Part shown: positions 34,758 through 45,424 of the stretch, piece after piece
How the letters are laid out: every line of letters begins with the position of its first letter
Position numbering within the stretch: the first letter of the stretch is position 1
Source of the DNA: Copromyces sp. CBS 386.78
Lineage: Eukaryota > Ascomycota > Sordariomycetes > Sordariales > Sordariaceae
Reading direction: 5' to 3'
Assembly: GCA_030685235.1 (NCBI GenBank)
Contig: MU839081.1
Location: forward strand, 744,001 to 808,000
DNA: 64,000 nucleotides
The notes under the pieces: model-generated
What the model was told of the DNA's origin: nothing
What the model saw: the letters and a program-made list of their open reading frames with translations, nothing else
Databases searched by the model: none
Position numbers and translations under genes: made by a program

Positions 34758-36304
34758 ATGATGAGCACAGTATCATCACCAAGAGGAGCGAGCTGGCTCA
34801 CCGCTCTCCTCGCCGCCACAGGCTGTTTGTTGCCGGCAGCAAATGCCCAAGGCTACGCGGTTGATACCCCAGGTACTGCAAACACTTGAGCACTTCGACG
34901 ACCTGACGCAGACGCAACTAACACCCTCCTCTAGATAACATCCGCGCTTCCGCCAAAACTCTAGCATATGACATGATGCTATTCTACAAGGGTAACCAGT
35001 CGGGCGAAATCCCAGGTATCCTGCCCGGACCGCCTTCCGACGGCAAGGGCGACTATTACTGGTGGGAAGGCGGCGCCCTGATGGGCACCATGATAGACTA
35101 CTGGCATTTGACTGGTGATACCACCTACAACGATGTTGTCACCCAGGGAATTCTACACCAAGTCGGCGACAGACGTGACTTTCAACCCTTGAATTACACG
35201 GCCTCGCTCGGAAACGACGACCAAGGATTCTGGGGCATGACCGCCATGCTCGCCGCCGAGAACAAGTTTCCCAATCCGCCCGATGATCAGCCCCAGTGGC
35301 TTGCCCTTGCTCAGGCCGTCTGGGCCACACAGGCCTCGCCCGAACGGCACGACGATACGTGCAACGGTGGCCTAAGGTGGCAGATCCCTCTCGCAAACAA
35401 TGGTTACGACTACAAGAACACCATTGCCAACGCCATGTAAGTGTGCATCCCCCAAAAAGGCTTCCGAATCACCCAGCTGACCAATGCCCGCAGTTTCTTC
35501 AACATCGGCGCCCGTCTCGCCCGCTACACCCGCAACGAAACCTATGCCACCTGGGCCACCAAGCAATTCGAGTGGATCTACAACGTCAACTACATCGACC
35601 ACGACTCCTGGAAGGTCTACGACGGCGGGCACGTCGGGCGCAACTGCACGGACATCAACAAGGCCCAGTTCAGCTACAACGCCGCCACACTCGCCCAAGG
35701 CGCCGCCTTCATGTACAACTACACGGACGGCTCTGACGTATGGAAGACCCGCGTCGAAAAACTCACCGAGGGTTTGTTCAGGGATTTCTTCCCCGAAAAC
35801 ATCGCCTTCGAACTCCCCTGCGAGAGCCGCCACGGCGCCTGCACGCCCGACATGTTGAGCTTCAAGGGGTACGTCCACCGCTGGATGGCGACGATCACGC
35901 AGGTCGCGCCTTTTATGAAGGACACCATCCTCCCCGTCCTCAAAACATCAGCGGAAGCGGCAGCGAAGCAGTGCACGGGCGGAACCACAGGGCGGGTCTG
36001 TGGGTTCTACTGGTCCGAGGGCGCATTTGTCGATCCCGCCGTGGACAAGACTACCGGTGCGGGAGAGGCGATGGATGTCCTGGCGGCCGTGTCGAGTTTG
36101 TTGATTGATGAGGCGGACCCCCCGGCGACGAACCAAACGGGCGGTATCAGTAAGGGAGATCCGAATGCGGGAACGGGAAGTAGGGGTTCTAGCGACCCGG
36201 CCACGCCGATTACTACTGCGGATAAGGCAGGAGCGGCTATTTGTACGATTTTGTTGCTGGCGGGAGGGATTGCGGTTTGGGTTTTTATGAATTTGGGGGA
36301 TTGA
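34758..36304 (+). CDS. dcw-1: GH76 cell-wall alpha-1,6-mannanase-like protein (DFG5/DCW1 type), GPI-anchored
   Basis: Exons 34758-34872, 34935-35436 and 35494-36304 give 475 residues; both introns (62 and 57 nt) restore the frame. A signal peptide ([20 protein letters not shown]) is followed by the GH76 fold. It includes [19 protein letters not shown], the catalytic aspartate pair in [10 protein letters not shown] (about residue 133), [10 protein letters not shown] and later the segment [18 protein letters not shown]. The C-terminus has a Ser/Thr/Gly-rich spacer and the hydrophobic tail [18 protein letters not shown], a GPI signal. DFG5/DCW1 proteins cross-link N-glycan mannan-bearing glycoproteins into the wall, probably by cutting and transferring at alpha-1,6-mannose chains. 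The symbol follows the Neurospora naming from memory; assignment to DCW1 rather than DFG5 is not proven here. It begins under 1 kb from the transposon yet looks intact. Confidence 0.92.
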
Positions 36305-37111
36305 GGTGATGACTTCTGATGAAGGGGGGTTTGAGATGGTTCATGCATGTATGTGTGGTTATGTTCATGATTTTGTATACTACCCAACATCTTTGGTATA
36401 TTGTTTTCCTTTCTGTGTTGTATAATAGGGATGGATGTTGAACTGGCGTTATGTATCTTCAGAGAGGGGTTTTCTTCTTCTTGTATCTGTAGTACTTTTG
36501 ATACCACCATGTATGTGATAGTACGAGGTTCAAAGGTTGAAATGAGTATGGCCAGATGATAATGAGGTATGTCGTCGTCCTTCCTTTGTCCTTGGCATTC
36601 TTTCAAGGACATGCTTGGTCAAAATAAGCTTACTTTGCTAGCGCTGACCAAGCCAAGTCTTTGAAGCATCACCACAAAGTGATCACCACGTATTTCCGCT
36701 CTTTCCGCAGAAGACCAAGGGATTGAATAAAAGCATAAAAATTGTACGTCCTCATTTTATATGCAGCTCACGCTTACAAAGTCTTGGACCACAGGGACAA
36801 AGAGGGCGAGAGAGAGAAGATGATGTTGTATTGAAGAAGGAAACAGAGCTACGAACGATCGCGGGAGAAAAACCTAGCTAAGCATGGTGGTGCTGGGAAG
36901 AAGTGGGCCCAGCCCGGCAGGCACGGCTGACCGTGAGCCGGCTGGGCACAAGACAAAGCTTCGAAGTACGAGTGGAATAGTCTCTGCCACAGACGCCCTC
37001 GTGACGAGCTCCACTCTACCCCACAGAATGTGGGTCTCCTCTCACACCGCAGAAGGGTGGGGCTCGGGTGAAGGGTGGGGCCGGTTTTTAGAGGTCTAGC
37101 AGGTCTGAATC
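36305..37111. other. Intergenic, no gene recognised
   Basis: The 3' flank of the GH76 gene. Short ORFs have no features. It ends at the TGA duplication bordering the MITE. Confidence 0.35.
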
Positions 37112-37114
37112 TGA

Positions 37115-37543
37115 GGGCGTGATCCGTAGCGAATTTTTAAGGGTATTTTCACCGGGTGAAAATACATGGATGAAAAGGTTGCACGGACCAATTTCACCGG
37201 GTTGTCAAATCCTGTTCACTGGGTTGTTGGGTTTTGGGTGAAACCTACGTAGTATTTTAGTATTGGAGTTGGGTTGGTTATAGCGGCTTTAGCGCGTTCA
37301 CTGGGCGGTTGCACTTTGCAAAACAACCTTTTTATTATTCACCGGGTGAAAATAGAAAAAATTGGATGCGAGCGATTTGGTTGGTTGAAAGTTTAAAAAG
37401 TGGGCTATTTCTTTTCACCAGGTGAACAACGACGTGCAACCCGGTGAACAGGTACATCGAGGTCCGAAAATAAACGGATCACGATTTTCACCGGGCTTGT
37501 TCACCTGGTGAAAACGCCAAAAAAACCTGTACGGATCACGCCC
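37115..37543. mobile_element. MITE (PIF/Harbinger-like) containing palindromic TTTTCACC/GGTGAAAA sites
   Basis: A 429-bp element with perfect 14-bp terminal inverted repeats, GGGCGTGATCCGTA at 37115-37128 and its complement at 37530-37543. It is flanked by a 3-bp TGA duplication (37112-37114 and 37544-37546). A 3-bp TNA duplication and GGG-starting ends are typical of PIF/Harbinger (Tourist) elements. Inside lie repeated, often palindromic motifs: GTATTTTCACCGGGTGAAAATAC (37143-37165, symmetric about one G), TATTCACCGGGTGAAAATA near 37336-37356, TTTTCACCAGGTGAA near 37412, and TTTTCACCGGGCTTGTTCACCTGGTGAAAA near 37484. There is no coding capacity. The autonomous partner is not in this window. 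Confidence 0.85.
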
Positions 37544-37546
37544 TGA

Positions 37547-38987
37547 GACTACCGTAGAGTGGAAGTGGACGGTGACACAACATGAAATCAGTATAAGGTG
37601 AGCATCGTTCAACGGCCATCCACATACTTCCACGCTATTGGTTTGTTTGTAGTAGTACAATTTTATGCACGATCAACAACGGCTCTTCCAATTCCCGAAC
37701 AAGATTTCTGCTCTGCAATCAGCGGCTCATAGGTAGACCACCTCACGCAGAGAAAACTATGATATGTAGTGCTTGGCAGTATTCAACCGCTCGGTACTTT
37801 TATATCCGTTTCGTTGCATCGAACGCAGTCCTACGTACCCCTCATTACGGACCTCAACCTCGACAACCTCAGCAAGAAGGAAAGCCGGTCGGTATTGCCG
37901 AACATCGGATATGGACCGCGACTTTGGTGCAACATATTTTCACGTTGTATGACAGGTAGTGCTGCTCTTTGTGAGGAAGGTATGTGTCAGTCTTGGGATA
38001 AGTTGAACATCGATCGCACCTTCTACTTTGACATCCCATCGCCATTACTATCACTGCCGTGGCACTGACCCCTCCCCCACCGCTGCCTCTTATATAGGAG
38101 GTAGGTAATATTGACCGCCCTGACCGCCTCCTCATGACCAATGACCCGAAGCAGACTGGAGGCGAACTGGCAAAACGGAGACGAGATACTTCTCGACTGT
38201 CGATCGTCTCCCTATTTTCCAGACAACGTTCCGAACGGTCAAGTGTACACTAGTGTACTAGCCAAGGAGTTGAAAGGAGTGCCGTGTGTCAAAACCCCGC
38301 TCCACTCGCTGGACTGCATGGGAATTCGGGGATAATGGCAACCCAAGGTGACATGGATGAACCGTCGGTGCACATACTTGAGACTAATGGTTAATGGCAG
38401 GCCGTCATCGCGGCGGGCGGCTTCCGAACCTCCGATCGAGTTCTGTAGCCATTATGCCTTGCAAATCTGTTCGTCAATGAACGCCTTTACCTAATCAACG
38501 GTCCCACAGCGGGAGGTACACCAAGTAGGTACCACAACCACATTCATTGACCGATGACGGGGTTGGTGACGGCTACGTACAGTACCGCTGTTCGGAGTCT
38601 ACATAGACCGCGCTCCCCTCCCCGCAAGGGGAAGGACAGATGGAATGTATTACCGGTGTACAACCGTCAAACCGTGTGATACGATATTAGATCATGGGTC
38701 GGTCGGTCGGTCGGTCGTCCGTCGTCGGTGTCGGGGTCTGGGATGGGCCGTGATTGCTTTCCTTAGGTTCTTGAAACATAAACTAGGAAAGGTATGAGAA
38801 AATTGCCGATCGGGAGTTGAATGTTGTGGCAAAGTTGGTTCATTATCCTTTCGGAGGATAGACATGCCCGGTATATAAAAGTCGTGGATATGCCCACCGG
38901 CACTGAAACTACTACTCGTTCTTAAGCACTCACCTCTACAGAGTCGCCGCTTTCCACCCAAAACGCTGCAGTTTACATACCGCAGAG
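37547..38987. other. Intergenic upstream of the P450
   Basis: No gene is recognised. A short GGTC repeat occurs at about 38697-38716. Close to the P450 start, GGTATATAAAAG (about 38869-38880) is a likely TATA box, about 110 bp before the start codon. Confidence 0.45.
38869..38880 (+). promoter_or_regulatory. Putative TATA box of the P450 gene
   Basis: GGTATATAAAAG lies about 110 bp upstream of the ATG at 38988, a usual distance for fungal genes with a short leader. Only sequence and position support it. Confidence 0.5.
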
Positions 38988-40950
38988 ATGACGGATCTCC
39001 TAAGCCTCCTCCCACCGGGGATGCCCAATCCCACCAGTCTCCCGGGTATGGCCCTCATCGGTGTAAGTTCCTACCTACCGACCTCTTCCATAACCTGAAA
39101 AAAGAAATTCACTGGCTAACTCTCGTCTCTACCTCCCACACTCCAGGCCGCCCTTCTTGTATCATATATCATCCTCCAGGCCATCTACAACCTCACTCTC
39201 CACCCCCTCGCATCCCACCCGGGCCCTCTTCTCCACCGCGCCTCCTACTTCCCCTACCTCTACCGCCAAATTACCGGCACCCTCCCCTTGGACATGCTCA
39301 CCTTCCACGCGCGCTACGGGCCCATCGTCCGCATTTCCCCAGATCAGCTCTCGTTCTCCGACCCGCAAGCCTGGAAGGACATTTACGGCCACCGCTCCCC
39401 GGGCCAGGAAGAGTTTCCGAAACCCTACTTTTTTTACCGAGCGAAGAACCTCCCGCCCAGCTTGCTGAGCGAGAATAGGGAGAACCACGGGACGCTGAGA
39501 AGGCTGATGGCGCACGGGTTTAGCGAGCGCAGCATGAGGGCGCAGGAGGGGATTATTGGGGGGTATGTGAATATGTTGATTAACGGGTTGAGGAATGCGT
39601 CGGGCGGTTTTGGTGGTGAGCAGGGAGAGGAACGGGATGGAGTGTCGGAAAAGGAAAAGGAGGGTGTCAGGGTCGCGCGCAGCACAGGGGAGAAGGAAGG
39701 AAAACCGCCGGTACCCCTCAACATGGTAAGCTGGTACAACTGGACCACCTTCGACGTCATCAGCGACCTGGCTTTCGGGGAGCCGTTCGGCTGTTTGGAG
39801 AAGGCCCAGTATGACCCCTGGGTGGACGCGATCGGGAAGGGCGTGCGGTTCGGCACCGTCTTGATGGCTATCAGGACTTTGGGGCTGGAGGACGTGCTTC
39901 TGCCGATTGTCGAGAACCTGAGCAACAAGGCGAGACGGTTCCATCGGAAGAGAACGATGGACAGTCTTGAGAGGAGGGTGAATCTGACGAAGGAGAGACC
40001 GGACTTTATGGAAGGGTTGTTGCAGAAGAAGGAGGAGTGGGTGAGTTTTCCCCTGTTTGTTTCATGGTTCCTCATGTTTGGGTGCGAAAAATAAGTGTTG
40101 TGATGACTGATACTGACATGTGAGCTTGGCAACCTCTAGGGAATGGACATGGAACGACTAGCAGCCAATGCAGGTCTCCTGATCATCGCCGGCTCGGAAA
40201 CAACCGCAACACTCTTGTCCGGGGCAACGTATTTGCTGCTCAAGCATCCCGAGGCAATGAAGAAGCTGACGGAGGAAGTTCGCTCGACGTTCAAATCGGA
40301 AGAAGAAATCACCCTGTCGTCGGTGGGCAGCCTCGAGTACATGCTGGCATGCCTAAACGAGGCCATGCGTGTCTACCCGCCTGTTCCCATTGGCATGCCC
40401 CGGGTGGTTCCCAAGGGCGGCGCAAAGGTTGCGGGCACATTCATCCCAGAGGGTGTAAGTTCTCTTACATACAACAACAACAAGGGTTCCCTGCTATGGC
40501 GTGTTTGAACTGACCGTTTCGTCCAGACCGTCGTTGCCGTCTGGCAATGGGCCACCAACCACAACGAGCAGCATTTCGTCCAACCTTTCGAATTCCATCC
40601 TGAGCGTTGGTTGCATGACCCCCGATTTGCCAACGACAGGCTAGATGCGGTACAGCCCTTTAATGTTGGACCTAGGAATTGTCTTGGTCGGAAGTAAGTG
40701 AAGGATTTTCTTCGATGTTCCCGCATCTTACTCTCTTCCACCTTGGTCTTTGACTAACACACCATACCTCTCTTATCACAGCCTCGCAATCGCAGAAATG
40801 AGGCTCATCCTCGCCAAAATCGTCTTTAACTTCGACATGCAGCTCGCAAAGCATGATGGCAAGGACTGGTTGGATCAACGGGGCTTCATCGTGTGGGATA
40901 AGCACCCGCTTCCGGTCTATTTGACTCCGGTGGAAAGGAACGGTGTGTAG
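38988..40950 (+). CDS. Cytochrome P450 monooxygenase, fungal secondary-metabolism type
   Basis: Five exons, 38988-39062, 39147-40040, 40140-40454, 40527-40693 and 40782-40950, give 539 residues, and all introns keep the frame. An N-terminal membrane helix (MALIG-AALLVSYIILQAIY) precedes YNLTLHPLASHPGP, the usual linker in ascomycete isotrichodermin C-15 hydroxylase-like P450s. The I-helix oxygen-binding motif AGSETTATLL is at about residue 339, the K-helix ExxR in NEAMRVYPP at about 394, PFEFHPERWL further on, and the heme-ligand loop PFNVGPRNCLGRN with Cys at about 479. All catalytic motifs are intact. It is anchored in the ER membrane and needs a P450 reductase. No polyketide or terpene synthase lies in the window, so no pathway or substrate can be named. 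Confidence 0.93.
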
Positions 40951-41626
40951 TAGCTTGGAGACGGTCGTAGTTGAAGGGCTTCACAGTAACTGGACATGCC
41001 GCCTGGTTGACGGAAATGAGTATGGCCCTAAACCCGAACGTCTTACGTCAGTCATGGTGGTCTCACTCATATTTTTCTCCAACTGACGAGTACGCTAAGG
41101 AGGAGAGGAAAGCAAAGTGTAAAAATATCTCTCAAGAGGGTCGACATTACCTCTACCGTCCAATGTAATGAATGACCTCTACCTTCCGCTTATCGTTCCG
41201 TACCCTTCTTCCACCACGCCCCCAGCCAGCGACTAGTTCGATTCTGTTTGGAATAGCGCAGTCAGCAGTAGTATGACGAAGCGGTGGGGAGATTGGTGGT
41301 AACACTCAAGACCTGTAGTTGTGATATTGTATCGGTTGTAGATCTGTCCTTGTGACATCCAGCGGCCAGGCAACGTCCTGGAGCCCAGGCACCGTCTTTG
41401 TTATCAGTCTCCTATTTAGGTTCTCATATCATAACAAGCACTAATCAGCATCAACACGCCCGCAGGACGAGGCTCAAATAAGACACCACCATGGAAACTC
41501 GTTTGCCTAGGAACTTGTGAACCCACTGAATGATCCAACACCAATAGTCATTACGATGTTGTCCTTCAGTCTTAATAATGCCCTAGCATAGACGCCGTGT
41601 AACCGTTCCCTTCACTACGCCATAGT
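40951..41626. other. Intergenic, convergent 3' flanks
   Basis: Between the P450 (+) and the Cys-Pro motif gene (-). No gene, repeat or element is seen. Confidence 0.35.
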
Positions 41627-42303
41627 CTAAGCACCGATACCGGCCAGTTCACTCTTGTACTTCCCCGCAACCGGGCAAACAGCGCCCTCGCTGGCGTTCT
41701 TCAAATCTGGATGTCCGTGGACCTTGCCCTAAATCAGGTAGGATGTTTGTCAACAAGTGGGATGGTTTTTTTTTCAGAGAATATCTTCCTACCTTATGAT
41801 GGAGGATCTTGGCCTTGGTGACGGGGCACTCGGCATCCTCCGGGGCGTCCTCGGTGCTGGGATGGTCGGGCGGGAGCACCGTCGTTGCTGTGCCTGATAA
41901 TAGTTAGTACCCGTTTTTAGACTATAGCACTGAGGCAGTTCCACTAACCGACAACAGGGCAGACCTCGTCGTCCATGTCCTTGGACTTGGGCTCATTAAC
42001 GATGCGGCTATTGAGGGCGGGGCAGGCCGAGGCGTCGTCCAAGCGCTTGAGACCCTCGGGCTGGGACACTTGTGGGTGCTTGTGCAGGTTGTGGTGGTGA
42101 TCGGTCGAAGCTCCAACGACAGGGCATTTTTGACCGGGCTGGGAGAGATCGATGTCGGGATGCGAGGGAGGAAGTGTCGAGTTCGTTGTGCCGCTATTTC
42201 AGTTAGTATTTCTCATGGAGCACCCGTGAATTCTGTAACAGAGGGTACGGGTCGCTTACACGACGGGGCAGACTTGGGGGTTGGTCTCGGTGGCGCCAGT
42301 CAT
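41627..42303 (-). CDS. Small protein with six Cys-Pro (heme-regulatory-like) motifs
   Basis: Four exons on the minus strand, 42303-42260, 42193-41949, 41893-41793 and 41728-41627, give 163 residues. The three introns are 55-66 nt and all junctions are in phase. All six cysteines are followed by proline: VCPVVG, KCPVVG, ACPALN, VCPVVG, ECPVTK and VCPVAG, spaced roughly every 25-30 residues. The segments between are short, charged and His/Asp/Pro-rich (for example DHHHNLHKHPQ), with no predicted globular core, signal peptide or membrane helix. Cys-Pro is the core of heme regulatory motifs, where the thiolate binds ferric heme. A role in heme binding, sensing or buffering is therefore a reasonable inference, not a demonstrated function. 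Three of the introns fall within or close to a CP unit, suggesting duplication of a CP-containing segment. Confidence 0.82.
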
Positions 42304-44041
42304 TGTGATGTTTGGTAGTTTGTTTATCTGGAAAAACGGGCTGATATCAATGTGATTGTATCTGGAGAGTTGTTGGCGAATTGACTGTTCTTTCAGTTGC
42401 TTGATGCGATGATGATACGTCGGTAGATGGTAGGTATGGTGTTTTTTGGAGGAGAGGTACCTATCGTTCTTGGGGACTAATCTTTCTTATCTTTCGAGGG
42501 CCGTCGTTAGTGGAATGCGATACAGTGAAACAGCGACCAGGTGACCTTGAATTCGTACTTAGCCGACGGGAAGCGAACAAACAGATTCCTTTCCTTTGTT
42601 GGCGAGAATCTTCGAGGCGCAAAAGCGGTGACAGTCGCTGGCTGTACACTAATCACTGTGCCCCTTCCCCTCAAAGGAAGAACATCCCATGATGTTTCCC
42701 ATGACGTATCCGGACGAGACTCGTGCAGGAGCCCCTTGAACTCAACGTTTCCATCCAATCACAGCCTGTAAACCACTCCACAGTCAGGGACGGGAACCGT
42801 GGGGAGTGTGGAGCTGGCTTCTGGCCCCCGACCAATGAGTGGCTATACATTGATAAACCACCTCTTGCTCGTCTTGGGTTCTTTCTCGGTTCCTCTGCTA
42901 TCACCAAATGCAAATGGAAAGTGCAATCAAATGCATGGGCAAACTCGTTGACCGACTGCCTGCTGTCTTTGTATCTTGATTTCCCCCTGAGGCGGTCTGA
43001 CGAGACAAGAATTGACGAACCGGGCAGTTGAAACTGAAAGAGCAAAATGGCTTTAACCCCAAAGGTTTCATGATCGGTGCACTTATTCGGCGACTTTCAT
43101 CCAAGATATTGAATGCCACCTTTCAATATATGTAGCCAAGGGAGTCTTGAACACAGCGAAGTTTGGACAACGACAACAAGAACACCACGTCGACTTCACC
43201 ACCTACCAGAAGTCAACTGATACCCAAAATGGTATGACCTCTTATGGCTCTCCAGTACTTGATGCCTACCTCAAACGGTTCGCTCACGGCTCGAGGTAGA
43301 TATCTAGGTGCCTCAATCCGCATTCCACTCGGCCGCTATGGGCTACCGCAATGGCTCAACCACTACTCAGTAGAGGTAGGTGATGAAGACAAAGGTTAAT
43401 GATGAATTCCAGCAGGCAAAAGATGGAACCGGAACTGCCTGTTAAAAATTCCATGGCTGATTGTCACTGCCCTGAACGGACACGGCTACCTAGCCAACGT
43501 GCCATCATGAACACATGGCAGATGCATAAGTGAGGCGGGAGGTGAGACGGGAGGTAAGACGGAAGGGAAGCTAAGAGTTTGGATCAAAGAACACCCCGTC
43601 GGCAATTTCATCCCAATGTCAGCTTTAAGCTTATTTCAACCGCACCCGGTCCGATCCATGATCCTGTGTCGGTACCTCTACATGTCAATCTAAACTGTTG
43701 GTGGTCACGTGGTGTTGTCAAAGGGCAGAGTAAAGTCAGCTTCAAGTTTTCCTGCCCGAATCTATTTACTGGAGCATTTGAGGTTGAAGTTGCCCCCCAA
43801 TTAGCCACCTTATGTCCTTCCGTGGATCGAGGGAAATACTACCATACACGGCTTGATCCGTCTGGTTGTCCATGAGAACGCTGGCATGACTAACTTTGAA
43901 ACCACGCATATTTTACGGCTGCTAGCATTAACAACCCAATCGAGGTAGGTGTCTGAAATTCAAGACGTTATCATAATCGACAGCTGAGTTGCATGTAGGT
44001 GAATCGTCTATACCTGTTTATGAGATGGTGTTCCAAAGAAG

Positions 44042-44080
<39 letters not shown>

Positions 44081-44213
44081 ACAAAATAAAGAAAGTGACA
44101 TAAAAGTAGACAAAAATGTATTTATAAAAGTTATAAAAAAAAAAAATAANNNNNNNNNNCTACCTTTTTTGTGTTTTTTTTTAAATTTTTTAAAATTTTT
44201 TTTTTTTTTTTTT

Positions 44214-44265
<52 letters not shown>

Positions 44266-45424
44266 GAGTAAGTAAGTGACCTTCACGGACTGAAAGCTGA
44301 TTATGAAAAGCTTTATACACATCTAAAGACACATACTCGGAAAATCAGGGGTACAAGAAGGCTGGAAGACAAAGCTGTTTGGTTCTATTCCTTTGCAAGA
44401 GTCAACCTTCATCTTGTTTCCAAACACAAAACTGACGCCGAGACATTGCAGACCCGCTTGTGTCAAACCCAGAAATTGTCAATATACGTCTATTTTAATC
44501 ACCTGGGCTGAGTCGGGCGGCAGTAGGTACTTTACGAGATGGTCAAATTGGTTGGTTGGTTACACGTGATTACAGCTTCTACATACCCTACCTAGGTACC
44601 TAGGAAAAATCACCACATGTCCAAAGGGAGGATCTGGTTTGGAAAGTCATGTGGACATCTAGGAACACCGTTGTTGGACTGGGACTTGTGAAACAGGTTT
44701 AACCTTCCACAACTTCTTCTAGAAGTACACTAGAAAATCCAGAGCCGAATGTTTCCGGTACGTATATGGGGTGCATGAGGCATATGACGTGGTGAAGTGG
44801 ACAGATTCTGGTTTTTCTTTTGCAGTGTTTTCGAAAAAAATCCACCTGAGCATGACTTTGATCAGGTTGAATACGAGTTTCGAAACTGGTAGTCGAATCC
44901 AGTGCATTCAGACAGGTCGTGCAATCATCACGCAATTTCAGGTTCGGACGAAAACTCGCGGAATTCACTAGAATAAAAGGGTAGGTAGGTATGAATGCGG
45001 AAAAAGTTAAATAAAAGTGGTATATACATATATATATATATGCGGAGAAAATTTATATAATCAAGCAGCCATTACGCCGTCATCCAGAAAAAGTATTGAC
45101 ACCCGACATAAGTATGATTTGTGCGACCAGCCTTTTGTATGTACACAGCGTTGCGTGGCCTCTCTCTCATGCTTTCAACAAACAAACATTTGCCATTTCT
45201 TCTAATGCGACTTTCAACCGTCAAGTGTGCGTTTGGGTATCTTTTCACCTCGCTTCCTGTCAACCCCCAAAGATGATCTGACCGACTTGAAAAAAAGGGA
45301 ACTCCTTTTGAGAGTCCCGATACAAGACCGGGCCAGATCAGAACATGACTACAGCTTGTTTTTTTTTTCATTTGCTTTTCTTTGTTGTTCCATGTCTTCT
45401 AAACTTCTTGTTCTAACAAGAAAC
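42304..45424. other. Intergenic with assembly gap and homopolymers
   Basis: No gene is recognised in 3.1 kb. A low-complexity block (44037-44259) with long A and T runs surrounds a 10-N gap. Short TA repeats occur at 45023-45042. The minus-strand promoter of the Cys-Pro gene should lie just above 42304. Confidence 0.4.
44037..44259. other. Assembly gap (10 N) inside A/T homopolymers
   Basis: Ns occupy 44150-44159. To the left is a run of more than 30 A; to the right are T runs and a run of more than 40 A. The exact length and order here cannot be trusted. An open frame of poly-Lys crossing the gap is an artefact. Confidence 0.95.

Noticed and set aside
38988..42303. P450 region as part of a secondary-metabolite gene cluster
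   Set aside because: No polyketide synthase, peptide synthetase, terpene cyclase or pathway regulator lies within the window on either side.
43989..44279. ORF of mostly lysine crossing the N gap
   Set aside because: Created by homopolymer A runs and unknown bases.
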